Assembly: GCA_021234155.1 (NCBI GenBank)
Contig: JAJEKV010000071.1
Span: 3,532,483 to 3,596,482, forward strand
Direction: 5' to 3'
Source: Isoetes taiwanensis
Lineage: Eukaryota; Streptophyta; Lycopodiopsida; Isoetales; Isoetaceae
Length of the DNA: 64,000 nt
Shown one piece after another: positions 48,866 to 59,367 of the stretch; the first letter of the stretch is position 1; each line of letters begins with the position of its first letter. Position numbers and translations under genes: made by a program. A model generated the notes under the pieces. The model saw only the letters and a program-made list of their open reading frames with translations, was not told the DNA's origin and searched no databases.

Positions 48866-49664
48866 GAAAAGATATACCTTTGGTGCAATGAACTTTGGCA
48901 AATTTTCGTCTATAGTTTTTTTGAAAAGCTTTTTATCCATGACTTCACCATCGCCTATACATTCTTAAATTTGAGTTAATGCACTTATGAGCCTAATGAC
49001 TTTGAAATCCTACAGGGAATGGTTTGCTTTGTAGAAATATCTTCGCTGGGGGATTTTCAATTTTAACGAGTTGTCCCCAAAAATTTGTGGGCACTCATTG
49101 AGAATTAAAAATAAGGACTTCTTGAGCTTATACAACCAGAAAGATGGCGCAGCGCACGTCCCAGCCATTTTGGCTATGGCCATATAGCTTGAACGTAGCA
49201 AACCCATAAGGAAAAATCCCCCGCCAAAAGTAGTGGAACATTTATTATAAGTTCAAAATTAAAGATAAATTATATGGATGAAAAAATACCCCATCTAATG
49301 TTAAGAACAACAGTCCAGATTTGGCAGAGATAAATGGCCCAAATGGTGCTCCGGATACTTTGCTTATATTGGATCTATATATCCAATGGTTGGCTTAGGC
49401 ACCATTTGACTAATTTTTTGAAGATTCCACTTGACTGACTAGATTTGCCTTTGCGCATTACTTTCTTCGTCTGAAACTGGAAGCGATGGACCACAGGGTA
49501 TGGGGACATTTTTTCGCGTTAATACCATGCTGGTTTGCATGAATTTTAGCACTTGCATTGGTGGAGCTATGATAGGGGGCTTTAGCCTTAACTTTTGCAC
49601 AGTTGAACCCTTGATATGCACGTCCCATAACATATCTTTACCCTCATATTTCTGACATGATTTT
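48866..49664. other. No recognisable gene
   Basis: AT-rich spacer; nothing found. Confidence 0.5.
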
Positions 49665-49866
49665 AAGATAAGATAAGATAAGATGAATTTTTACGTCCAC
49701 AGGAACCCAACGGGTTATGGGACGGCACATGCAAGGGCAACAGCCCATCTAAAACCTGGGGACTAGGCCCCATCACCAAACACAATAACCAAATATTAAA
49801 AGGCTACAAAGAATAAGATAAGATATAATGCTAATGCTAGTGGTAAATTTATGCTTCTAAAATTAT

Positions 49867-50508
49867 CTAGACATAGCCAGTCCAAGGATTGGAAGGCCAT
49901 TGATCTAGAATAATTGCTGCGCCTCCCCTATACACTGCCCATTTCTTTTGCAGGCGGGCTGCCTTCACCTTGCAGAGCTCCTCCTTACGGTTACACAATT
50001 GAAGAGGGGAGAGATCCTCCTGTACTGAGAAACTAGTCCCTCTGAGATAGTTTCCATGCTGAAGAACATGTAAGCGGCTAAGAGTGTCTTGAAACCGAAC
50101 CAAAAGATGGCGAGGACGATCAGGTCTTGCCGCTCCCACCTTAGTAGTGGAGACAACTCCATCAGCCTTCACATGCATGACATCAGTGAAAAAATGCAAA
50201 GCAACATCCATATCAGAAAGGGCATCATCTTCTGCCTCTGCAACCCCTATAATACGCAAGTTCAGGCTCCTAGTAACAGAAGATACTGAGGTAGCCTGCT
50301 CCTGTCTGCTAGCTCGGCACTGCGACTCCTGGACCCCTTGGGATTGTGGAGATGTTTGTATGCCCACCTCAACATGTTCCCTTTCCAATGTCTGCACTTC
50401 CGCTTCAACACAATGTTTCTTCTGTGGCTGTAATTCTATATCTAAGTGTCTGTACTGAGGCATCACTTGTGCCCACATACTGGGCTTTAGGGTCTGGAAC
50501 GAAGACAT
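49867..50508 (-). CDS. LINE ORF1-like RNA-binding protein, C-terminal part
   Basis: A 213-codon frame. Residues 33-60 are a Glu-rich, coil-like stretch. Residues 81-200 resemble the L1-type ORF1 RRM/CTD (transposase_22): LNLRIIGV, RPRHLLVRFQDTLSRLHVLQ, RGTSFSVQEDLSPLQ, RKEELCKVKAARLQKKW and YRGGAAIIL. Such proteins bind LINE RNA as trimers. An in-frame stop lies directly upstream, and the likely N-terminal half is the frame at 50566-50901, in the same phase but separated by stops. The first copy (about 29.2-29.7 kb) is shredded. Confidence 0.65.
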   Translation of the reverse strand: MSSFQTLKPSMWAQVMPQYRHLDIELQPQKKHCVEAEVQTLEREHVEVGIQTSPQSQGVQESQCRASRQEQATSVSSVTRSLNLRIIGVAEAEDDALSDMDVALHFFTDVMHVKADGVVSTTKVGAARPDRPRHLLVRFQDTLSRLHVLQHGNYLRGTSFSVQEDLSPLQLCNRKEELCKVKAARLQKKWAVYRGGAAIILDQWPSNPWTGYV

Positions 50509-50565
50509 GTATTAACTGTAATAAGCGTGTCCATCTCTCAATAGACACGATCATAGATGTGGCCG

Positions 50566-50901
50566 TCATTCCTCCCTCAGAATGAATGAGTCGTGTGTAG
50601 GTGGCAAACACTGAACTTGCCGGTCTAGAGCACTTTGGAGATCCTCCCGATCTTGGAAGGTAAATGTACCAGGCCTGCTTGTGCCGATATGAAGAGGCCG
50701 CTGGGAACCAAAAAGAGAAGATGGCAAATCCATTATTACACTGGAATTAGCTTGCCCCTGATCATGGAGTTGTATGCTAGACCGAGCACTTCTGGGACGA
50801 GAGACCTCCTGTGCAAACAATGATTCATGAGTAGGAGGCTTTTTCTTTTCCCTGGCCATCCTTACACCAAATCTCTCCTTATTACTAGCCCTTTCTGTCA
50901 T
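50566..50901 (-). CDS. LINE ORF1 N-terminal part, probable
   Basis: A 111-codon frame starting with a good Met (MTERASNKERFGVRMAREKK), rich in Ser, Arg and Gln, in the same phase as 49867-50508 and directly upstream on the minus strand. It has no family motif of its own; the assignment rests on position. Confidence 0.4.
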   Translation of the reverse strand: MTERASNKERFGVRMAREKKKPPTHESLFAQEVSRPRSARSSIQLHDQGQANSSVIMDLPSSLFGSQRPLHIGTSRPGTFTFQDREDLQSALDRQVQCLPPTHDSFILREE

Positions 50902-50990
50902 GGTGAAGCTCTCTAAATGAAATCAACACGGCTATATACAAAAGTTAAATCAAAGCGGAAGCCTTAGTCTAAAAGATTTGAAACACAATA

Positions 50991-51689
50991 TCCAATACTG
51001 CAAACCCTACCAAAGCCGGCCGGAACAGGACTGTTTTGACACAGAAAACGTAACCAAAGATGGGCATACCATACACCATCGAAAAGATCCTAGAGAGAGC
51101 TTTCCAACGCAATAAGCCTCACCTGAAACGGAGTCCTGGATCAAACGTTATGCTAGAAACTGTGTTGCCGGCAAAAAATTGCACTACATGGAGGAAATAT
51201 ATTCACTCTCACATGCACGACTGTCAAGTCTACCTAATGGTTTACTTGTATTTTACCTGTAAAGATGGGTTAGCACATGACAATGTTATGGCATCTTTAA
51301 CTTGCCCATGGTAGGGACTATGATCCAATTGTATTGATAGGAGTAAACATGGGCATTTAAACAAGTCAAATTATTAGATTGTGGCCTCTATTATAGGTTT
51401 TCACCCATATGGTTGGAATGATATGGACATTTTGGCCGTAGGCATTATGTTTAGCTCTTATGGAATACAAGGCTTTCTTTAAGCTCTAAGTATGGACGTG
51501 GTTTGAAAGTCAATACTCTTTTAACCATGGAAAAATACCATGGTTAAACCTATGATAATTGCATATTTGTATACTGGAAATAAATATTTACCTTGTTAAT
51601 ACTTTTGCCAAGTCTTACATAGCAAACATATCCAGGGCAGAAACATTCTCTGGCGGTGCTACTATTGGCACCCTAACTATACATTCAAA
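50991..51689. other. No recognisable gene
   Basis: AT-rich; may hold the LINE 5' edge. A 22-bp near-palindrome around two CCATGG sites is at about 51525-51547. Confidence 0.4.
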
Positions 51690-52110
51690 ACCAAACGTAT
51701 ATCGAGTTAGATATACTGCATATATCGAACTCGATATACAAATATACAGCATATATCGAGTTAGATATACGGAATATATCGAACTCTATATACGATTTTT
51801 TTTTTTAATTTTCGATTCTGGCCGGCCGAAAAATTCCGTATAATACACAATATATAAGCGTCATTTTTATACAATTATACGGCATATATAGCGTATATCG
51901 AACTCGATATATGCCATATACATATATCGCACTCGATATACGCCATATACGTAAAAAGTTATATACGAGTTTTTATTTTTGCAGCCCATGGCCTTTGCCA
52001 CATTACAAAAGACGTATATCGAGTTAGATATACGTCTTTTTTTTGGCACCATGCCACTGACGTATATTTAGCGCGATATACAAAATGTATATCGAACTCG
52101 ATATACGTCA
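51690..52110. repeat. Cluster of TATATCGAACTCGATATA palindromes
   Basis: At least eight imperfect copies of the self-complementary TATATCGAACTCGATATA or its variant ATATCGAGTTAGATATA, near 51697, 51719, 51752, 51773, 51893, 51925, 52014 and 52090. Two sites carry longer matching arms (for example ACGTATATCGAGTTAGATAT followed by ACGT near 52013-52037). Spacing is irregular. Confidence 0.85.
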
Positions 52111-52277
52111 CTTCTATAAAATATCAATAGCTCGTGTGTGAGACGCATCGACTCGTCCACGTTTTCACAAGGCCCCCAAAAATGAACTTGTATAAAAAAT
52201 TAGCATGAAAACCAGTATATATGTGATTTTTTTATACGACAATACAAAATGTAAAGAAAAATCATGTGTTCTTCCTA

Positions 52278-53060
52278 GTTTTGCAAAATCAATAGTGGTT
52301 GATATCATATTATTTGTACTAATTTATAGATTTACAATAGTTTCTAGAAATCATCATTAGTTTGTATAATTGTTTTTTAATGTACAACGATTTAGCAAAA
52401 TCATATCTTGTTTAATTACATGATTTCTACGATTGTACAATAGGTTTTTGAAATCATCAATAGTTTAGAAGAGGTGTTTTAAGCATATGCTGATTTTGAA
52501 AAACCAATAGTGGCTCATATCGTATTTTTTTGTGCTAATTCAAATTTTTACACTAGTTTCTAGGAATCATTATTAGTTCGTAAGGTTGTTTTTAAGTGTA
52601 GATTGATTTAGCAAAATCACTAATAGTTTATATCATATTTAATTACCTGAATTCTAGAATCGTATAATAGTTGTTTGAAATCATCCATAGTTTAGAAGAT
52701 GTATTTTAAGCATATATTGATTTTGCAAGACCAATAGTGCTTCAGATCATATTTTTTGTACTAATTCAAAGATTTACGGAAATCATAATTAGTTTGTGAG
52801 ATTGGTTTTAAGTGTATAGTTTTTTAGCAAAATCATTGCTAGTTCATATCATGTTTACTTACATGAATTCTACAATCATACAATAGTTTTCTGAAATCAT
52901 CAATAGTTTAGAAGATGTGTTTTAGGCACATATTGATTTTGCAAAACCATTCCTAGTTCGTACTATATTTAACTTATGAATTCTAGAGTTTATGATGGTC
53001 TTTGAAAATCATCATTAATTTAATGGAATGATTTTTCTATATACATTTTTAGTATCATAA
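52278..53060. repeat. About 220-bp AT-rich tandem repeat, 3.5 units
   Basis: Units begin near 52278, 52492, 52719 and 52934 (spacings 214, 227 and 215) with a TTTTGCAAAACCAATAGTGG-like block, then AATCATCATTAGTTTGT, TTTAGCAAAATCA, ACATGAATTCTA and AATCATCAATAGTTTAGAAG. Unit divergence is considerable, so an old satellite-like array. Confidence 0.85.
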
Positions 53061-53650
53061 TTTCAGATGCGTTTACATGCTAGTTGTCACAAATTTGTAT
53101 TCTACCACGTTCTTCTTATTAGTTAGCTTATTCTTGTGTTAATCGTGTTGTTAGTCTTGTATTTTTTCAAATGCAACTATTTTGAGCCTTAATAAAGATG
53201 CAAAGCTTCTAAATATATAGGAAGCACACGCATGTAAGGCTTCGTAGAACCAAATGAGCCTTATCAATAAATTTTACAAAAGAAAAATAAACAACATGCC
53301 ACTAATGACATAGATTAAAATCAATGTGTTGCTTTGCAAAAAAAGAAACCTTGTAATGAATTGATATCTGGCTTGTAACTTTGTAGCAATATTAGAAACT
53401 TGTGATTAGTAACTTGTGATTACTGTAACGTCAAAAACCAAAGGTGAATGCTTTGCCTCCGTTACTTAATATTGTAAGAAACCTTATAATGTCATTTAGC
53501 CAAGAAATTGACAATTGTTTTGTGAGGTTTAGCGCAGGAATAATGACCATTCATATGTAAATATAGAGATACCATCAACACCATCTCAAATAACAATTTT
53601 ATAGCGCGTAGCTCAAAAAACTACTACAATGTCAAGGTTAATATCTTATG
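53061..53650. other. No recognisable gene
   Basis: AT-rich spacer between two repeat blocks. Confidence 0.5.
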
Positions 53651-53880
53651 AAAGGAGCATGCCGGTTGGCATGCAACGACATTTCGACTGTGCGGTTGCA
53701 TCCAAAAGGCCAGAGTTATCCTATGACACATGTCTGAGGAGTAGGGAATTGATCAAACGCTCGGACTGCCAAGTATGTGCTATATAGCACTAGGCTAGGA
53801 GTGCGTCGAGTGAAAGATAGACTAGTTGCTTGTACCAAATCGAGTTTGACTATGTTGGTCATAATCGTTGGTCCCTACAG
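53651..53880. repeat. About 230-bp direct repeat, left unit
   Basis: Shares with 54910-55140 the order GCATGCCGGTTGGCATGCAA, ATTTCGACTGTGCGGTTGCA, GTTATCCTATGACACATGTC and AGATAGACTAGTTGCTTGTA. The pair brackets 1.0 kb of sequence that includes the inverted-repeat element at 54162-54778. Confidence 0.85.
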
Positions 53881-54161
53881 TAAACTGGATTCTTTGGACT
53901 CATGCTCAAAGTCAAAACCATGGCAGGAATGGCTGAACTGGAGGGGCACATCATTTCCCCCTCGTGTCCTATGCCGGTGAAGGGGAAATTTTGGGGGTTG
54001 GGACATCCGGCGGATGTTCATTTTTTCTTTTTGAGAAGATTTCCTGGAACATGAGCTACTATTTGAACGGTGGGATTAACAAATGGAGCTGTTTTATTGC
54101 CCGATACCTAAACCCTAGTAAATTTGTAGGGTTTAGGTTTTGGCATCCTTCCCCCGCCTCT

Positions 54162-54521
54162 GGCGGGGATAGGTTCAACATCGATAACGCTTTATCGTAT
54201 CACGTATTTTTCGTTTGATCGGCACAAATTTGACGTTTATCACGCCAAAAATACGCCCAAAAAATTTCCGGCGTCGAAAAATTTCGCGTAAAAACCTTCA
54301 GGGGTTTTCGCTGAACTTTTTCGCGAAAGCAAAACCACGCGAAAAAAAAAAAAAAATCGCGTAGTTTAAACCTTTTACCGGTAAAAGAAAAAAGTTTAAA
54401 CCGAAACCGAAGGTTTAAAAAAAAAAAAAAAAAAAAAATTATTATTATTATTGCGGTGACCCTCGCCTAGCGTGCCACATTGAATTGTGCCATGCCGAGG
54501 GTGGGTGTCATTGCTGACGCG

Positions 54522-54562
<41 letters not shown>

Positions 54563-54778
54563 AATTTTTTTTCTAATTTTTTTTCACAGAAGCGAACCTT
54601 TCAGTTTTACGCTGAACTGCTTTGGCTTGTTTAACGTAAAAAATAAAAAAAAAAAAAAAAAAAATTCCTACCATGAGTATTAAATACTGAAAAAAATATT
54701 TATTTTTCCCAAAATACGTATTTTTGAATTTATACGCCCTGAAAAAATAATTTCATACGCATGTAACCTATCCCCGCC
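54162..54778. mobile_element. A-rich element with 14-bp terminal inverted repeats
   Basis: GGCGGGGATAGGTT at 54162-54175 and its perfect reverse complement at 54765-54778 enclose 617 bases of A-homopolymers, TTTAAACC words and CGCG-containing words. Size and ends suit a MITE or other non-autonomous DNA element. No clear target duplication found. The same region in the first copy (about 33370-33800) is strongly altered. Confidence 0.5.
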
Positions 54779-54909
54779 TCAAGGGGTCGAGCTCAGGTAT
54801 TGTGGTTCCTTCGAGGGTTCGAAGAGAGATAGGAGAACAAAAAACTCTCCCCAAGTGCCAGTTCCAAACTTGCCCCATTGTGATGGCTCGCGAACTCTGT
54901 ACATTGTGC

Positions 54910-55140
54910 GACCGGAGCATGCCGGTTGGCATGCAATGGCATTTCGACTGTGCGGTTGCATCCAAAAGGCCAAAGTTATCCTATGACACATGTCTAAGGA
55001 GTAGGGAATCGATCAAACACCCGGACTGCCAAGTACGTGCTAGCATTTAATTATAGCACTAGGCTAGGAGTGCATCGAGTGAAAGATAGACTAGTTGCTT
55101 GTAGCAAATCGAGTTTGGCTCTGTTGGTCATAATCATTGT
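54910..55140. repeat. About 230-bp direct repeat, right unit
   Basis: Partner of 53651-53880; about 90% similar by eye apart from a 14-bp insertion (TTTAATTATAGCAC region). Confidence 0.85.
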
Positions 55141-56820
55141 TCTCATTTGTGGGGTATAGTTCCATAAGTTGGGGTATATAGTGTAGAAAAGTTAGCAAGA
55201 TACTATAAGGATTGGGCCAAATGTACACAAAGATGTTGATTCAATACATGTATTTGAACAACTTGAAGTGAAGAGCCTCTCGCTACCCTGCGTCGCCTCT
55301 CGTATAAATATGCACCTAAACGAAAGCGGGTTCGAAGGGGGATTTTGTTAAAAGTATAGGATGTAATGGTTTATGTTGTCAAAAGATATTTTTGGCCCCT
55401 TCAAGGCTTGGGAGGGAAGTCGCACATCTTAGACAAAATATGCAGCATAATTCTTGCTTTCTATTAAGTGGGAAAAAGCTAATGTTTGCAATTCTTAGCC
55501 TTAAAGAATAACATGAATTTCACAAATTCGACCATCATATCAATTGTTTGCAATAACCTGAGGTAGGAGGATGTAGATTTATGAAAAAAGACAATATACT
55601 TGATGAGCGGACTTCAAACAACCATAATTAAAAAGAAAACATACATCTATCATTATTGTGCAACAAACAAAAGCCATCTTTGAATTGAGAAGCAATGAAA
55701 AAGAAAAAGCAACTTAGACTTGAAGCAAGACAACCTTGAAATTTTATGAGGCCCAAATGCAAGAAGTAAATTGGGTCCAATTTAGAAATATACACTTGAA
55801 GGACCTGTACAAACTTGAGATAAGTGACATTATTGATTTATTGGTAATTCACTATAAAATATCTCCCCTACAATAATAATTTTGTCACTTAAATGGTCAC
55901 TCCAAGCCTTTGCGAGCTGCACAAATAGGAAACAATAGTTAGCCATTGATTTGCATCAAACGAATTTGTGAATCCAACAAAGCAAACTAATGAATTAAAT
56001 CAAAGAGCTTTATTCAAGTCATGTCATAGAGCAAAAGGGTCACATAACGGCTTGTATATTTGTGTAAAATTCAAGAACTAGAGAATGCAAAATCCTTGGC
56101 CTTGACACGAGATATTACGAAATCCATAGGCTTGTGACAATCCAGAACCTCCTTCGTACACTTCTATAGCAGTCAGAAGTGATGCACCAAAACCGAGTTA
56201 TAATGGCTATAGTACCAATTGAAGATATTACAAAATTCATAGCTAATCACAGAGCTATGAATCTCAAAAGTTATAAGCTCTAAAAAAGTTTACTTCTAAA
56301 TGTCCATCGATTCAACAAGATCACTCTTTTCAAATATATTCACAAAGGCAACTAACTCAATTTGTATCTTGCTGGGATAACTTTGACTTGCTGGAATAGA
56401 TTTGTTTTCTATTGGAAGGCAAATAAGTCAAATTGTGGCCAGGTTAGCCCATCTACATGCAAACAGAGCATCAAGAAATGGCAATGGATTTCTTATAATT
56501 CAAGATTTCTACAACATCAAATGGTCAAGTTTGTTTTAGTCTTTTACCTCAAGGTCCTTGAGGTTTCTTTGTCATGCTCTAAAACCCACAGAGCTAAAAA
56601 GATTCTCTATAACGAATAGCCTTTCTTGTCGTCCTAGTTACGAGCAAATACATTACAAGATTTAATGCTAGTTTACGCCATGGGGTCTAAATAATATCAC
56701 ATTATGAAACCATGGGGGGAAGGGATTTTATGAGTCGGATAAGTAGGTAATAGTGGCAAAGCAAGAAGTGGCACTAGAAATGAGAAACCAAACTTCTTCC
56801 CTTTTAAAAATGCGACTTTT
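55141..56820. other. No recognisable gene
   Basis: AT-rich; frames are short and without family resemblance. Confidence 0.5.
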
Positions 56821-56829
56821 TTAAAAATT

Positions 56830-57780
56830 ATGGGTGATGATATGGCATGAGCATGTAAGATGACAACTACGAGTGATGACGTGGCAAAGCATGAAGGCAT
56901 AAAAAAATGAAGAATATGCCTAGCCAATTTGCAACTTTTTAGAAGAAGCACATGGCATTTCTTTGGCACATCACATTATATGACTAACACGTTTGGTTTG
57001 GCAAACTGAATAGGGTTTCAAATTGGGATGTCAATATGTGATGTGCCAAATATCCTATGAGGTTGATATTCATTTGGGTAAGACAATCATCTTTTGTCCT
57101 CTTAGAACATGCTAATTCTATGAGTAGCTTATGCTGCACCAAAGATGTGTGTCTCTTCCGAGAAATCTCCAAGCTCAAGCCGCCTTGCGGGGTTGAAATT
57201 TGCTTCGTTGGAGTAGAGTGGCAATGCAGGAGTGGAATAGTGGCACATACGGTGACATGACAATGATATGGCCCTAGAAATAATGAGGTGGCATCAAAAG
57301 AGCAAACAAAATTCTTTCTTGTGTAAAATTTATGGGAGATGACATGGCATGTGTATGGTGAGGTGGTAAGATGAGTGGTGAGATGGCAAAAGATGAAGGG
57401 GTGGAGAAACACAGAATTTGCCTAGACATGATAACTAAGCATTCTATGTGCTTTAGATAAGAAAATGACTAGGCCAATAAAAAAAAAGGGGGATTAAAAG
57501 ATTAAGTAGGTTATAGTGGCAAGCAAGGTGACTAAAAATGATGAGGTGTTAAAAGAAAGAGAAACCGAACTTTGTTTTTTTGAAAATGCGACTTCTACAA
57601 AAATTATGGGTGATGACATGGCATGAGCATGTGAGGTGGCAACTATGAGTGACGACATGGCAAAAGATGAAGGAATAGAAAAATGAAGAATTTGCCTCGT
57701 GCAACTTTTTAAAAGAAGCATATTCACCATACTGACGTGGCATTTATTTGAAAGATGTGGCACGTCACATTACATGCCTG
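56830..57780. repeat. GACATGGCA-rich diverged repeat
   Basis: Two related blocks begin near 56830 and 57605, both reading GGGTGATGAxATGGCATGAG, then a GTGACGACATGGCAAA-like word, GAAGAATTTGCC and GCAACTTTTTA(G/A)AAGAAGCA. A partial block lies near 57335. Many ACATGGCA and GGTGGCAA words recur in between. Confidence 0.65.
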
Positions 57781-58514
57781 TCACATTCGCAGCCGCCTCC
57801 TATTCTTGCAATGATCACATTGCACATAGATCGGGAATCGAATATGGTATTTGTTAATCCGTCAAAATTTGCAGGTTTGAATTGATGGGTACATGCCAAT
57901 CCCGTCCAGACAAACTTCGGTGCTGAGCTATCCTAAAACATCATGGATCGGAAGTGTAGAGGCCAAATTGCTCTATGCGGCAAATAATCTTAACCCTCCA
58001 TCCTGATCTTGCCTGCTGACTGCTGACGTGAAATTTTTCCCGCTTCCACGTCTCACAACCATTTCTACAACATGATTCCTAACGACATATTTATATTATA
58101 TGGAAGTGATAAAGATGCTAAAAAACGAACAAATAAGCAGCATCATGCTTCAGAGCAAGACATATGTTATGGGACCTTAACACATTGGTTCTCAGGTTTA
58201 CAGGCTGAGATTGAATCTCAGCCGTTGATTCCAGTGCTGTTACCACTTAGTAACATTCCACTGGCCCGAAATTTCTACTCTCTTTCACTCTGTTTCTTGT
58301 AACTTCCTAGGGTGTTACAGTAATTCTTTATAACATCCTTGCGTGTTATGGCAGATCGATGGTTTTCAGAAGTTTCTGGAGTAGGAAGCTTGACATTCGA
58401 GCCAGCTATGGCAGTTCCATTCCAAGCTGAGCTATGGCTTCAAAGACACCCACGCATTTCTTTGCATACAACCCCTGATTCTTGCCCCTGCTTCCGGCGG
58501 AATCCCTAACATAG
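57781..58514. other. End of duplicated block, no gene
   Basis: Single-copy-looking sequence up to 58425, where similarity to the first contig ends. 57560-57870 differs strongly from the corresponding 36550-36840. Confidence 0.5.
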
Positions 58515-58736
58515 CAAACTCTCATTCCGGTGCCCCTGCTCCTCTGAATAGCAAACCCTCAGGCGCCAAGCTCCTCATTCCGGCGCCAAGCTCCTCTGAA
58601 TAGCAAACCTCTGAATAGCAACCTCTGAAATTCCTTCAAACTCTCATTCCGGTGCCCCTGCTCCGCTGAATAGCAAACCCTCTGGCGCCAAGCTCCTCAT
58701 TCCGGCGCCAAGCTCCTCTGAATAGCAAACCCTCGA
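58515..58736. repeat. 122-bp tandem repeat with nested shorter units
   Basis: CAAACTCTCATTCCGGTGCC recurs at 58515 and 58637. Within each unit GGCGCCAAGCTCCTC and CTGAATAGCAAACC are repeated. Confidence 0.88.
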
Positions 58737-58757
58737 ACCAATGTGTTAGGCGATGAG

Positions 58758-58879
58758 CCACTGCCCCTCGGCGTTATAAGTAAAAAAAATTTTGGGCCAT
58801 CAAAATGGCTAAACAAGACATGCCCTACCGCCATTTTGATGGCCCTCAAATTTTTTCGATACGACCGAGGTGGCGTTAT
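58758..58879. mobile_element. Short foldback hairpin, MITE-like
   Basis: About 120 bases that fold on themselves. The inner arms AAATTTTGGGCCATCAAAAT (around 58787-58808) and GCCATTTTGATGGCCCTCAA (around 58829-58848) are near-perfect complements, and the outer CCTCGGCGTTAT pairs imperfectly with a GACCGAGGTGGCG-type arm. No protein. Confidence 0.65.
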
Positions 58880-59109
58880 CTACTCCATGTCTTTGTAATA
58901 GTATAAAGTAATTGGTGATAAAAACCAACTAAACCTTTAACGCATCATAATCTACAACGTTTAAAATTAATAGAGATGGACGGTCGAGATGATTCCGGAT
59001 ATGGACGGTCGAGATTGTGATCTCCGTCCTAACATTCGATTGGCTGATACTGAGCTATTAGCCTATTTATTGTTTTGGGAAGGAAGTCTGGCGCCTTCGC
59101 ATTGCCGCC

Positions 59110-59260
59110 GAAATTCAAGCCTCCATCTCTGCGGCCAGATCCAGCTCCAGCTCGCTCCATTGCGGCCATTGCTTCTGCTCCAGCTCTGATAGCAGCCACT
59201 GCTGCCTCCATCTCCACTGCCGCCTTCATCTCCAGTTCGCCTCCATCTCCAGTCCGAAGC
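59110..59260. repeat. TCCAGC/TCCATC-rich low-complexity tract
   Basis: C- and T-rich hexamer-like words (CTCCATCTC, CCAGCTCC, GCCGCC). Both strands are open for 65-90 codons with Ala-rich text, which follows from composition and is not good evidence for a gene. Confidence 0.6.
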
Positions 59261-59367
59261 ATTTCAAAATAGGGGAAGAGGCTCCAAGAAGCGGAAAAAC
59301 CCATTTTTCTTCCCCTGCTTCAGACCATTTTGCAGTCACGATTTTTGCAATTAGACCAGACGCCTTT

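Larger units (their letters stand above)
49665..50990 (-). mobile_element. ORF1-only LINE relic (HAL1-like)
   Basis: The minus strand carries an ORF1 coding region (49867-50901) and about 200 bases later a 3' end (GTGGACG block, then a pentamer (TCTTA)n tail at 49665-49684) that resembles the end of the polymerase-bearing LINE at 8880-8946 (GTCCCATA...GTGGACG...tail). No reverse transcriptase lies between. It is either internally deleted or a non-autonomous half-LINE. The 5' boundary is unclear, somewhere after 50901. Confidence 0.65.
37427..58425 (+). repeat. Second copy of the about 20.8-kb duplicated block (right contig start)
   Basis: Matches 16781-37413 in order and orientation with an offset drifting from about 20.64 to 21.01 kb. 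It is noisy in its first 7 kb and cleaner after about 44.4 kb, where longer reading frames survive. Confidence 0.85.

Noticed and set aside
57057-57412. Overlapping plus and minus frames of up to 142 codons
   Set aside because: They lie in a diverged GACATGGCA repeat and are not preserved in the first copy; chance frames.
16781-58425. Genuine segmental duplication with later divergence
   Set aside because: The breakpoints coincide with the N gap, and differences cluster at particular sequence contexts while AT-rich parts are almost identical. Overlapping contig ends explain this better, although I cannot exclude a real duplication without reads.
59029-59304. 91-codon Ala/Glu-rich minus-strand frame
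   Set aside because: Its text follows from a TCCAGC/TCCATC-rich tract; the opposite strand is equally open.
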